Below the pieces are notes generated by a model. That model was not told where the DNA came from, made no database searches, and worked only from the letters and a program-made list of their open reading frames with translations. The position numbers and the translations under genes were made by a program. From Candidatus Nitrospira neomarina (GTDB lineage: Bacteria; Nitrospirota; Nitrospiria; Nitrospirales; UBA8639), in the NCBI RefSeq assembly GCF_032051675.1, contig NZ_CP116968.1:4023001-4087000 (forward strand): DNA of 64,000 bases. The letters are read 5' to 3'. Of this stretch, positions 52,476 through 61,067 are shown piece after piece. How positions within the stretch are numbered: position 1 is the first letter of the stretch; each line of letters opens with the position of its first letter.

Positions 52476-53243
52476 CGGGATTACGAGGTGTGAGTATTGG
52501 TTTTTTCTTCAATTATCCTTGAGTTCAAGGAGATATTAAACAAATATACTTCATAACGAAACCGAAACTACCTGTCGGTTGTTGCCCTGAATAGGACTCC
52601 AAGGGGGTATACCCTGAGGCCGAGAGGGTTCAATGGTAGGCATGGTTTGTATGGTTTCCCGGTAAAAAGAAGTCGAGACCGCCCTCAGAATTCAAAAGGG
52701 GGTACGTCATTTTTCGAATAGCGAGAAAAATAAGTTGAGTTATCTTGTAGGAACCATTCTTCCCCGTCAATCATTTTTAGGTCCATGTATTTTATCCTTT
52801 GAAGTGAGTTGGCGAAACACATGGTTCGATCCTTGAGGGCCACACATCTTATCAAAGAAAACACGCCAATACCTACTTGCAGTTTCGATCAATACCTCTC
52901 GTGAAGGGATACCTCCGTTTTAAATGGTTCGGAAATCTTACACCGTTCTGGAAGTGCATACCGTAGGCCAGCTACAGCAGGTGCCTTTTCTTCCAAAGCT
53001 AATCCTTCTCCCTTGAGAATCCGGCTTTTCTCTGGATGCAGAAACATGCGAGCTAAGCTTCCAGGGCTCTTAAGGTTCCTTCGTATACAGCCGATTCATT
53101 CCCATATGCCGCGCCAAGGTTTCGGTTGAGATGTTTTGGCATGTTTTCTTCCGTTTTCATAACCGGGATTCCTAGAATTAATAGATTTCGCAATATAGTA
53201 GAAATGCCATCTCGGTAAAGGGGACTGGACGGCTATTTTCGCG
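52476..53243. other. divergent intergenic region
   Basis: About 770 bases between the divergent acyltransferase fusion and the first kinase gene. No supported gene, tRNA or repeat. Promoters for both sides must lie here; I could not single out a convincing one. Confidence 0.45.
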
Positions 53244-54104
53244 ATGACGACTCAGACGAAATCATCAGGTGTTTCGACCGGACAAATGGGAGGAGTGGGG
53301 GAGTCCATCTTCCATCGAATGCGAAACGTCTTGAATAGCATACATGTGTCTGCCGGTCTCATTAGCCATCGGCTTCGGGAATGTCATGTGGCAGATGTTG
53401 GGCGGGTTGCAGATATGTTGGAGGCCCACAGCCATGAATATGGGAAGTACCTCACTCAAGATCCCAAAGGGAAAAAAATTCCACATTTCTTGGGGCAGTT
53501 GAGTGAGGAATTGGCACAGAACCACCTCGACACTCTGACAGAATTGACCACACTCAATTATCACCTTGAACAATTGGAATATTTTCTGACGGTTGGGCAA
53601 GCACCCCTTCGGGTCGGGGGATTTAAAGATACCATTCAGTTTGCAACGATTATGGACGAGGCCTTGGCTCCCCATCAGGGGGAATTGGATCGGATGGGAG
53701 TCCAAGTGTGTCGGGAGTATCAAATGGTTGGCGAAGGTATTCTGGAGGTATCCAAGCTCTTCTGCATTGTGGTGAATTTGATCCGAAACGCGATCAATGG
53801 GATGCGGAAGAAAACCGACCGGACCCATCGTCTCACTCTATCTGTGTTGCCTTGCCCTGACCGCGAAGGGTTTGTCCGCTTGCAGGTCGCTGATACTGGC
53901 AGCGGAATCCCTTTGGATTGTCTCACGCGGGTGTTTTTCCCGCAGGCGCCGGGAGAGCAATCAGACCTGTTGCCGAATCTTCATGCCAGTGCTATAGCGG
54001 CCAAAGAGCTTGCTGGATCACTGCGGGTGTGGAGTGACGGTCCAATGCAGGGAGCAATTTTTACCCTTGATTTGCCAGTTATTCACATGGAGGGAGAACA
54101 GTAA
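53244..54104 (+). CDS. histidine kinase-like protein, LHNVGN-type, degenerate ATP lid (HK1)
   Basis: 286 residues without a sensor or membrane segment. The H-box is FHRMRNVLNS (His24), aligned with LHNVGNVLNS of the two relatives downstream. A conserved spacer (YLTQDPKGKKIP) follows, then the ATPase domain: N-box NLIRNAINGM (about 178-187) and G1 DTGSGI (217-222). The G2 region is LLPNLHASA, without the usual glycines, so ATP-lid function may be impaired. The stop shares a base with the ATG of the receiver gene, so the two are coupled. Confidence 0.8.
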   Translation: MTTQTKSSGVSTGQMGGVGESIFHRMRNVLNSIHVSAGLISHRLRECHVADVGRVADMLEAHSHEYGKYLTQDPKGKKIPHFLGQLSEELAQNHLDTLTELTTLNYHLEQLEYFLTVGQAPLRVGGFKDTIQFATIMDEALAPHQGELDRMGVQVCREYQMVGEGILEVSKLFCIVVNLIRNAINGMRKKTDRTHRLTLSVLPCPDREGFVRLQVADTGSGIPLDCLTRVFFPQAPGEQSDLLPNLHASAIAAKELAGSLRVWSDGPMQGAIFTLDLPVIHMEGEQ

Positions 54105-54667
54105 TGGAGAAGGAACAAGGCAACCGGCGTATTTTGGTGATTGATGATAATGTGGCGATCCACGATGATTTTCGAAAAATTCTTGAGAGATCATTAGACA
54201 CCTCGCTGCTTCAAGAGGTTCGGGCCGAATTGTTTGATGATGTGGAAGAACAAAAAATCGTTGAGAAGTTTGAAGTTGAAACGGCGGACCAAGGGCAAAT
54301 GGGACATCGAATGGTGCAGGATGCGATGAAGGCTGAACGGCCGTATGCGGTTGCCTTTGTGGATATGCGCATGCCTCCAGGCTGGGATGGCGTAGAGACT
54401 GTGGAGCATCTGTGGGAAGAAGATCCTGATTTGCAGATTGTGATCTGTACAGCATTCTCGGATCATGCATGGGAAGATGTCATTCAACGATTGAATAACA
54501 ATGGCCAACTCCTCATCTTGCGGAAGCCGTTTGATAATATTGAAGTTTGGCAATTGGCGAATTCCCTCACCAAACGCTGGGCGGAATCGCGTCAAGCAAA
54601 GTCGCAGTTGGAATTATTAGCCAAATGGGCAGAAGAACGGGCCGAGGAAACAATCAAAGCCCACTGA
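54104..54667 (+). CDS. response regulator, receiver only (RR1)
   Basis: 187 residues. The receiver has the acidic pair in LVIDDN (Asp14, Asp15), the phospho-acceptor FVDMRMPPGWDG (Asp87), Thr116 and Lys141 in LRKPFD. The acceptor is about 30 residues farther along than usual because of an insert (ELFDDVEEQKIVEKFEVE). A short helix follows the receiver, and there is no DNA-binding domain. HK1 immediately upstream is the likely partner. The N-terminus of the hybrid kinase at 56219 is its closest relative in the window. Confidence 0.88.
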   Translation: MEKEQGNRRILVIDDNVAIHDDFRKILERSLDTSLLQEVRAELFDDVEEQKIVEKFEVETADQGQMGHRMVQDAMKAERPYAVAFVDMRMPPGWDGVETVEHLWEEDPDLQIVICTAFSDHAWEDVIQRLNNNGQLLILRKPFDNIEVWQLANSLTKRWAESRQAKSQLELLAKWAEERAEETIKAH

Positions 54668-54923
54668 AGTAAGTGAATCTCTCATATTCTGTCAATTCGT
54701 GCATATGGGATGTTCTCCTTTTTGGAAGGATATTTGTGAATTAGGGGATGGCGTCTCTTTACAGAGTGCGCAATATGTCGGCGTGAATTCGCATGGTCCC
54801 GATAATGAATACCATGGATGTTCAAGGCGAAATTTCAGTCGTCCACCGTGGACTGCTATTTTTTTTCGTTGATGAGCTATTTCTCCTTCATGATTGATCT
54901 TCTCTCCTTATCCCCTTCATGTG

Positions 54924-56222
54924 ATGGCCCACGGCATGTCGGAATTTAATAGGCAGGTGCTTTCAGAATTTCCGCTTCTTCGTATGGGGATCGTGGGACT
55001 TCAGGAAAGGGATCTTCCCCCATCCTGTCAAAGGGTGTTGGCTTCTCGGGGTTCCATGCTTCAGATCACCTGGTTTGACTATACCTCAGTGCATCTCTCC
55101 TGTTTTAACTCTGACAACCCATTTGATCTCATTTTCGTGGACTGTCGCGTGAAGCGGAGGGGAGAGGAGATTGCGCGCGATATCAAAAAAACCTTTGGCA
55201 ATGCGTTCATTTTGGGATTGATCCATGATGATATGCACGATGGGGAGGGAATAAACGAACCGGCTATTGATTGGCTGGTAAATGAGCATATGGCGGGTGT
55301 CGCGATTCCCTGGGCCATTCAAGAGGGGTTGGTTCGACGTCGGGATTTGATCGAGCGGGAACAATTGCGCAGGCAGGTGGAGGATGCCTCTTATAAAATT
55401 GAGATGGCGGATGTCGCCTCAACCGTGTTGCACAATGTGGGTAATGTGCTCAATAGCGTCAATGTGGCGGTGCATGTGGTCCATGAGTTGCTTAATCAGT
55501 CTTCAGTGATTTTGGTTCATCGAATTGCGGAACTATTAAAGCGGCATGATGAGAATTGGGAAATTTTCCTCACTCAGGATCCAAAAGGAAGGCGGATTCC
55601 ACCGGCGATTATGAAATTGGGGAGCCACCTCATAGAAGAGCAACAGACGGTGCTAAAAGAATTGGAAGGTCTGGCTCGCAATATTGATCACGTGAAACAA
55701 ATTATCATTTCACATCAGACGATGGCGAAGTCTCGGGGCACCAGCGAGGCTCTCTCTGTAGTGGAACTTTTGGACCAAGCGGTGGAGTTAAGTTTTCAAC
55801 CTGGGGATGCGAAGTGGATCAGGATCAAACGAGACTATCAGCCTGTCCCGGCTGTTGTAACCGATCGGCATCAGCTCCTTCAAATTCTCGTGAATCTGCT
55901 ACGAAATGCTAAACAGGCGATGCAATCAAAGGACGGAGTTGACCACCAGCTCACCATACGAGTCGAAGTTCGGACCGATGATGGATTTTCCGTTGTCATC
56001 ACCATTCAAGACACGGGCATAGGAATTGCGCCTGAACATTTGGCCAGAATGTTTACTCGCGGTTTTACGACAAAACACGATGGCAATGGGATTGGTCTGC
56101 ATAGTTCGATGGTCAAGATTCATCGTATGGGTGGATTGTTGCAGGCTCATAGCGAAGGGGTTGGCGCCGGCGCAATCTTGACGCTGATCCTTCCGGTTGA
56201 GGCAGAGGTCGGACAGACATGA
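54924..56222 (+). CDS. LHNVGN-type histidine kinase with N-terminal receiver-like domain (HK2)
   Basis: About 432 residues. Residues 15-140 look like a receiver fold: FDLIFVDCRVKRRG has an Asp73 at the acceptor place, but the acidic pair and the Lys are not clear. The H-box LHNVGNVLNSVNV (His170) and spacer FLTQDPKGRRIP follow. The ATPase domain is intact: NLLRNAKQAM, DTGIGIAPE, FTTKHDGNGIGLHSS. Start choice between ATG 54924, ATG 54936 and TTG 54894 is open; none has a good ribosome site. It overlaps the hybrid kinase gene by four bases. Confidence 0.85.
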   Translation: MAHGMSEFNRQVLSEFPLLRMGIVGLQERDLPPSCQRVLASRGSMLQITWFDYTSVHLSCFNSDNPFDLIFVDCRVKRRGEEIARDIKKTFGNAFILGLIHDDMHDGEGINEPAIDWLVNEHMAGVAIPWAIQEGLVRRRDLIEREQLRRQVEDASYKIEMADVASTVLHNVGNVLNSVNVAVHVVHELLNQSSVILVHRIAELLKRHDENWEIFLTQDPKGRRIPPAIMKLGSHLIEEQQTVLKELEGLARNIDHVKQIIISHQTMAKSRGTSEALSVVELLDQAVELSFQPGDAKWIRIKRDYQPVPAVVTDRHQLLQILVNLLRNAKQAMQSKDGVDHQLTIRVEVRTDDGFSVVITIQDTGIGIAPEHLARMFTRGFTTKHDGNGIGLHSSMVKIHRMGGLLQAHSEGVGAGAILTLILPVEAEVGQT

Positions 56223-57682
56223 ATCCCGTCTGTACTCTTAATCGACGGATCTTAGTGATCGATGATAGCCCGAACGTTTTACAGGATTTTCGGAAAATTC
56301 TGTGTCCCGCCATAAGGTTCATTTCCGATGCGTGTTCGGAGGGGAGTCATGATCTTTTTGATGAGCTCTTCCTGCATCATGGAAAAGAACCCTTCGATCT
56401 CGATTGTGTGGACAATGGAGAGTCAGGGCGTGATCTGGTCACGCAAGCTAAGGCGGAGGGGTCTCCCTTTGCGGTGGTGTTCTTGGATGTCCAATTGCCC
56501 AATGGCTGGGATGGGTTTGAAACGGTTGAGCGAATTTGGAATGAGGATTCTGACGTACAAGTCGTATTGTGTACGGCCAATCTTGATTGTGGGTGGTCAG
56601 AGGTATTGCCTCGCTTAGGACGCCGGGATCAATTATTAATTTTACGTAAGCCCTTTGATCCGATTGAGGTGTGGCAATTGTCTTCGGTTTTGACGATGAA
56701 GTGGCATTGGGCTCAGCAGGCCCGGTTGCGGGTTCAGGAACTCGAGCAGATCGTCATGACGCGCACGGGCCTCCTTGAAGATACCAACCGTCGTTTGGAG
56801 CAGGCTTTGCTCAGGCGACAAGCGGTTGAGGTTCAGTTGGCTCAAGCGATCCGTGATGTCGAAGAACGCACTCTCGAACTTTCTGCTGTCCGTGACCGTG
56901 CGTTGAATGAAATTCATGAACGGGAACGGGTCGAAGTCATATTGCGTCACAAAACCGATGAATTGGCCAGGTCGAATCGCGACTTGGAGCAATTTGCGTC
57001 GGTTGCAGCCCATGATTTACAGGAACCGCTTCATTCCATCCAGGTATTCCTTGATCTCTTACGGCTGAAGTATGGATCAGCTCTTACCACTCATGGTCTG
57101 GGGTACGTTGATCGCGTCAAAAATGCGGCTGGTCGTATGCAACAGCTGATTCAAAGCCTGTTGGTGTATTCCAGGGTCGAGTTGCCGCAAATGGCAGAGG
57201 AGAAGCTTGTCTTGCGGGAGTTGGTTGAGGAAATCCTATCGGATCTCGGCGCCCGAATCGAGGAATCGCGGGCTGTCGTTCAACTTGGGGAATTACCCGT
57301 CATTTATGGAAATCCGATTCAAATCAGACAATTGTTACAAAATTTGCTGGGCAATGCCTTGAAATTTCATCAGCAGGGGGTGCCACCTGTCATTCGTATC
57401 ACAGCAACGATCATGCAGGATCGACGTCACACAGGTTCAGGCCAGCATGGGAAGCTTTGTCAAATCGAAATTCATGATCAGGGAATTGGTATTCCGCCAG
57501 AACAGTTCGAACATATTTTTGGGATGTTTAAGCGACTTCATCGGAAAGAGGAATTCGAAGGGACAGGGATGGGGTTAGCAGTGTGTCAACGTATTGTCGA
57601 GCAGTGCGGTGGAGCCATCTCCGTTCGTTCCAAGCCGGGAAAAGGATCAACCTTTATAGTCACGCTTCCCATTCCGCGATGA
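56219..57682 (+). CDS. receiver/histidine kinase hybrid
   Basis: 487 residues. Receiver domain: LVIDDS pair, acceptor Asp90 in VFLDVQLPNGWDG, Lys144 in LRKPFD. Residues about 165-255 are a coiled coil. The kinase part is the HisKA phytochrome-like type, with VAAHDLQEPLHSIQ (His265) and an intact ATPase domain (NLLGNALKFH, DQGIGIPPE, GTGMGLAVCQRIVE). The receiver resembles RR1, so phosphate could arrive from HK2, whose gene overlaps this one, and then control this second kinase. Cytoplasmic; no DNA-binding domain. Confidence 0.9.
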   Translation: MNPVCTLNRRILVIDDSPNVLQDFRKILCPAIRFISDACSEGSHDLFDELFLHHGKEPFDLDCVDNGESGRDLVTQAKAEGSPFAVVFLDVQLPNGWDGFETVERIWNEDSDVQVVLCTANLDCGWSEVLPRLGRRDQLLILRKPFDPIEVWQLSSVLTMKWHWAQQARLRVQELEQIVMTRTGLLEDTNRRLEQALLRRQAVEVQLAQAIRDVEERTLELSAVRDRALNEIHERERVEVILRHKTDELARSNRDLEQFASVAAHDLQEPLHSIQVFLDLLRLKYGSALTTHGLGYVDRVKNAAGRMQQLIQSLLVYSRVELPQMAEEKLVLRELVEEILSDLGARIEESRAVVQLGELPVIYGNPIQIRQLLQNLLGNALKFHQQGVPPVIRITATIMQDRRHTGSGQHGKLCQIEIHDQGIGIPPEQFEHIFGMFKRLHRKEEFEGTGMGLAVCQRIVEQCGGAISVRSKPGKGSTFIVTLPIPR

Positions 57683-57802
57683 GAAGAGTGGACGGCCAGT
57701 TCCAAAGATGACCCACAGAGCTTTACCGATTGGGAGAAGCATAGATTGCTGGCATTTGCTTTGTGAATATTGGGAAGAAATTTTTAAATTTCATTATAAT
57801 TT

Positions 57803-59650
57803 ATGGCACCGATTCCTGCGCATCGCCCTGTATTACTAATTTGGACGCATCCCGAAATCCAGGTCTTGTTGCGCGATGCATTGTCTGCGCCGTCTGTGGA
57901 TGTCCGGCCGGTAGAAAGCTTATTAAGTGACAATAGTATTGTAAGCTCCGGTGTTCAGCCATATTTACCGCAGTTCACTCTTGTCAGCGTGGAAATGGGG
58001 CCTCAGGCATTAGCGACGTTCGCAGAGGCTCAAGCTGCCAACAATCGTTTTGCACTCGTTGTGATTGAGGGTCGTTCAGGGGATTGGGAGATCGTGCGAG
58101 ATCTGGCTGAGGAGTTGTGGAATTGTGATCAGACCTTACGGTGCATCTTCTGTCTTCCCTCTAATCGCACATCCTGGCCCCATCGACTGGTTGTGAGCCG
58201 GCCCGAGCAATGGGCGATACTTCGGGTCCCATTTCTTGGAGAGGAGGCCTTTCAATTAGCCAGTTGTTTGAGCCTGCCGTTACCGAAACCCGTGCCGCCT
58301 GCGTTTGATAGGGCAACCGACTCTGAGGAAATCAGTTGCTCCTCTACCCCCTATCTGGATATTGATGCCCCTAATGGCGAAGAGGCGACAGGGGCATTGG
58401 CATCTGCACGTGGCGAATTAGCCGCTTCCAGATATTATGTTGAGAATATTCTCAGATCGATGGCCGACTCTCTATTAGTCATTAACGCCGATATGACCAT
58501 CGGAGCGGTGAATCCTTCTTTGCTAAACCTTTTGGGTTATCAGGAGAATGAACTCATTGGGCAGTCGCCCGGCTTGATTTTTGGCGAGGAATTTTCCCAA
58601 GGTGCTATTATCGAAAATCTTTTACTTCAAGGATCGGTGAGTGGTGTGGAGTCCAGTTTCCTGACTCATGAGGGACAGAAAATTACCATTTCCGTCTCTG
58701 GTTCGATGATGCAGGATTTGCAAGGGCAATTTCAGGGGTTGGTATGTGTTGCTCAGGATATCACTGAACGAAAACGGATGGAAGAAGAGAAGCTGCAATT
58801 GCATGAGCAGTTAATGGAAACCTCAAGACAGTTGGGAATGGCCGAAGTGGCGACGGGTGTGCTGCATAATGTTGGGAATGTGTTAAATAGCATTAACGTA
58901 TCCATCGGGGTCATCACAGATCTTTTGAAAAATTCGATGGTGGGGGATGTAGGTCGGATCTCACAGTTATTGGATAAGCATCGTGAAGATCTGGGAACGT
59001 ACTTATCGCAAAACCCCAAGGGGAAACAAGTACCGCATTATTTGGGGAAATTATCGGGGCAATTGAAAGAAGAGCAGCGAGTGGCACTGTTGGAATTGGA
59101 GCGCTTGAGGGAGAATGCCGGGCATGCCCAGCAATGTGTTGCAGCCCAACAGGATCTGGCTAAGCCCAACGGGATGACGGAACAGGTAGGTGTACCTGAG
59201 GTGATAGCGGAAGCTCTGGCCGTGAATCAAAAGATGTTGGAGGAGACCAACGTGGCGGTGATTCAAGAGTTTCAGGAGGTGCCACAGCTCAACGTGGATA
59301 AGCATCAACTCCTTCAAATTTTAGTGGATGTCATTCGCAATGCCTGTCAGGCCATGGAATCGGCTGCCCAGAGGCACTTAATTGTGCGTATCAAGCTCAT
59401 CGTTGGCCCTCCGGATTCTCTTTGCTTGGAAGTTCAGGATACCGGCAGCGGGATTCCTCCCGACGACATTACGAAAATTTTTGGTCAAGGGTATAGCACC
59501 AAATATGGAGGACGGGGCTTGAGTCTGCATCACGGTGCGTTAATGGCAAAAAATATGGGCGGGGCGCTTCGCGCTCAAAGTGAGGGTTTGGGGCAAGGCG
59601 CCACATTTTTTCTAGACCTGCCAGGGAATTTTCATTTTCCCGATTTGTAA
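57803..59650 (+). CDS. PAS-domain LHNVGN-type histidine kinase with pseudo-receiver (HK3)
   Basis: 615 residues. The N-terminal 170 look like a receiver that has lost its active site: ALVVIEGRSGDWE stands where the Asp acceptor is found in RR1, and ILRVPFLGEEAFQLAS where RR1 has LILRKPFD. A PAS domain (about 210-325: ILRSMADSLLVINADM, VCVAQDITERKRMEEE) follows, then H-box LHNVGNVLNSINV (His355), spacer YLSQNPKGKQVP and an intact ATPase domain (DTGSGIPPDD, STKYGGRGLSLHHG). PAS suggests sensing of a small ligand or redox state. Confidence 0.87.
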   Translation: MAPIPAHRPVLLIWTHPEIQVLLRDALSAPSVDVRPVESLLSDNSIVSSGVQPYLPQFTLVSVEMGPQALATFAEAQAANNRFALVVIEGRSGDWEIVRDLAEELWNCDQTLRCIFCLPSNRTSWPHRLVVSRPEQWAILRVPFLGEEAFQLASCLSLPLPKPVPPAFDRATDSEEISCSSTPYLDIDAPNGEEATGALASARGELAASRYYVENILRSMADSLLVINADMTIGAVNPSLLNLLGYQENELIGQSPGLIFGEEFSQGAIIENLLLQGSVSGVESSFLTHEGQKITISVSGSMMQDLQGQFQGLVCVAQDITERKRMEEEKLQLHEQLMETSRQLGMAEVATGVLHNVGNVLNSINVSIGVITDLLKNSMVGDVGRISQLLDKHREDLGTYLSQNPKGKQVPHYLGKLSGQLKEEQRVALLELERLRENAGHAQQCVAAQQDLAKPNGMTEQVGVPEVIAEALAVNQKMLEETNVAVIQEFQEVPQLNVDKHQLLQILVDVIRNACQAMESAAQRHLIVRIKLIVGPPDSLCLEVQDTGSGIPPDDITKIFGQGYSTKYGGRGLSLHHGALMAKNMGGALRAQSEGLGQGATFFLDLPGNFHFPDL

Positions 59651-59865
59651 CTTCTTCTATCCAGCGAATTCCATCGTTTTTTCTGGCCGTCTCTTCATGA
59701 GCGTTGTGTTGTTCTGTTGCCTCTTCCTTTTGTTTGGCATTTTTCTTGGACTGTCTTACGGATTCCTACCTCAAGAGTCTGTCTGGTGAAACCGAGAAAA
59801 TTTGAAGGAGTGATAAAAAACTTCCAGCCCCCTGCAATTTTTCTGTGTTTCCTGGAGTATCTCAC

Positions 59866-60714
59866 GTGATTGAATATTGGCATCAAACCGATGATGACTT
59901 TTGGAAGGGGGAGGGAGAAAGGACTCATGAAAATCGGATGTCTTCGTTTCATACTGGAAAGCTACTGGCCCCCTGGTCCAGACCTTTTTCACCGCGGTTA
60001 CTGATGGGAAGGCATACAACATTTGATGAGCTTCCATCTCAAGCGTCACCTTATCTTCACCTTGAGGTGGAAATGCATGTGCAGGCAGTAGCGGGTGATG
60101 CGGGAATGATTCCGGTTGATCTGGAGCGTGCGTTAGGCCTTGGGATCGAAGTATTTCTTTTATCCGAGGGATGTGCAGTAGAGTCTTCGTGTATTGCCGC
60201 CTTGTGGCGGCATAGCCTCAGAACGGGATACCTGGCTGCACGGATTGCCATGAATCAGGAATCGAATTCACGCATGGTCTGGCAATCGTTTGTGGGAGGG
60301 GTGCTTCATGATATTGGCATGCTTGTGTTTTTGACTCAGCATCCGGAGGTATTTTCGACGGTTGTAGAGACATCTCAATGCCGAGGAGGGAGCTTGGCGG
60401 AGTTGGAAAGGCGGGTTTTAGGATATACTCACGGGGAAAGTGGAGCCACTTTCCTGGCGCGATGGGGTATAGATGATGTGTTACTGACCATTGCGGCGTT
60501 CCATGATGATCCATGGAAGGTTCCCCATGCAACCTTCGGCTCTTTGACGGCGGTGTATGCCGGAAATTTTGTTGAGGGAGGAGGGATCGCTCAGGATGGG
60601 GATGGAGTCATTGGAAGAGAAGGAGAAGCCTATTTAACCCGTTTAGGTCTGTGGGAAGATCTACCGATTTGGCAAAGCTGGATGCCAAGTATTCCGAAAC
60701 CGGCGATTCATTGA
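59866..60714 (+). CDS. HDOD-domain signalling protein
   Basis: About 282 residues. The central part matches HDOD/HD-related domains: ALWRHSLRTGYLAARIA and GGVLHDIGMLVF, then AAFHDDPW. These domains occur in bacterial signalling proteins, often next to two-component genes; some have lost phosphodiesterase activity. GTG 59866 has GGAG nine bases upstream and is preferred over GTG 59845. It lies 215 bases after HK3 and may be an output or partner of the array. Confidence 0.8.
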   Translation: MIEYWHQTDDDFWKGEGERTHENRMSSFHTGKLLAPWSRPFSPRLLMGRHTTFDELPSQASPYLHLEVEMHVQAVAGDAGMIPVDLERALGLGIEVFLLSEGCAVESSCIAALWRHSLRTGYLAARIAMNQESNSRMVWQSFVGGVLHDIGMLVFLTQHPEVFSTVVETSQCRGGSLAELERRVLGYTHGESGATFLARWGIDDVLLTIAAFHDDPWKVPHATFGSLTAVYAGNFVEGGGIAQDGDGVIGREGEAYLTRLGLWEDLPIWQSWMPSIPKPAIH

Positions 60715-61067
60715 ACCCTCGCATCGCTCAATTTAGTATCCGACGGTCGGCATGCCCCCCAATGTCCCGCCCATATTTTCGGAGATGTTTATCATTAACC
60801 TTCGTTAGTATTGGCCTCGTCATAATCTTTTCTTCTTTCTTTAGTCTGGTCTAAAATTCCGGAATTCTTTGGGTTCCCATTGCCAAGAAGAGGGTGTAGG
60901 ATTTGTCTGAAGAGTGTCTTCCCGAGTTATCGAACTGAGGGGAATGAAGGTCAGCCATCCAGGTGGCTTGATTTATCGCTTTACTGATTGAAATTTTCTG
61001 GCATTCTGGTGATTGTATGCAGGACGAATACTGGGTAAGCTGGTAGATAATGATATTGAGGAAAGTC
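60715..61067. other. intergenic stretch before the lytic transglycosylase
   Basis: About 350 bases with no supported gene; open frames lack ribosome sites. No hairpin with a T-tract was found. Confidence 0.45.

Noticed and set aside
57795-57800. TATAAT just before the HK3 start
   Set aside because: A transcript from it would begin inside the start codon region, so it is unlikely to be the promoter.
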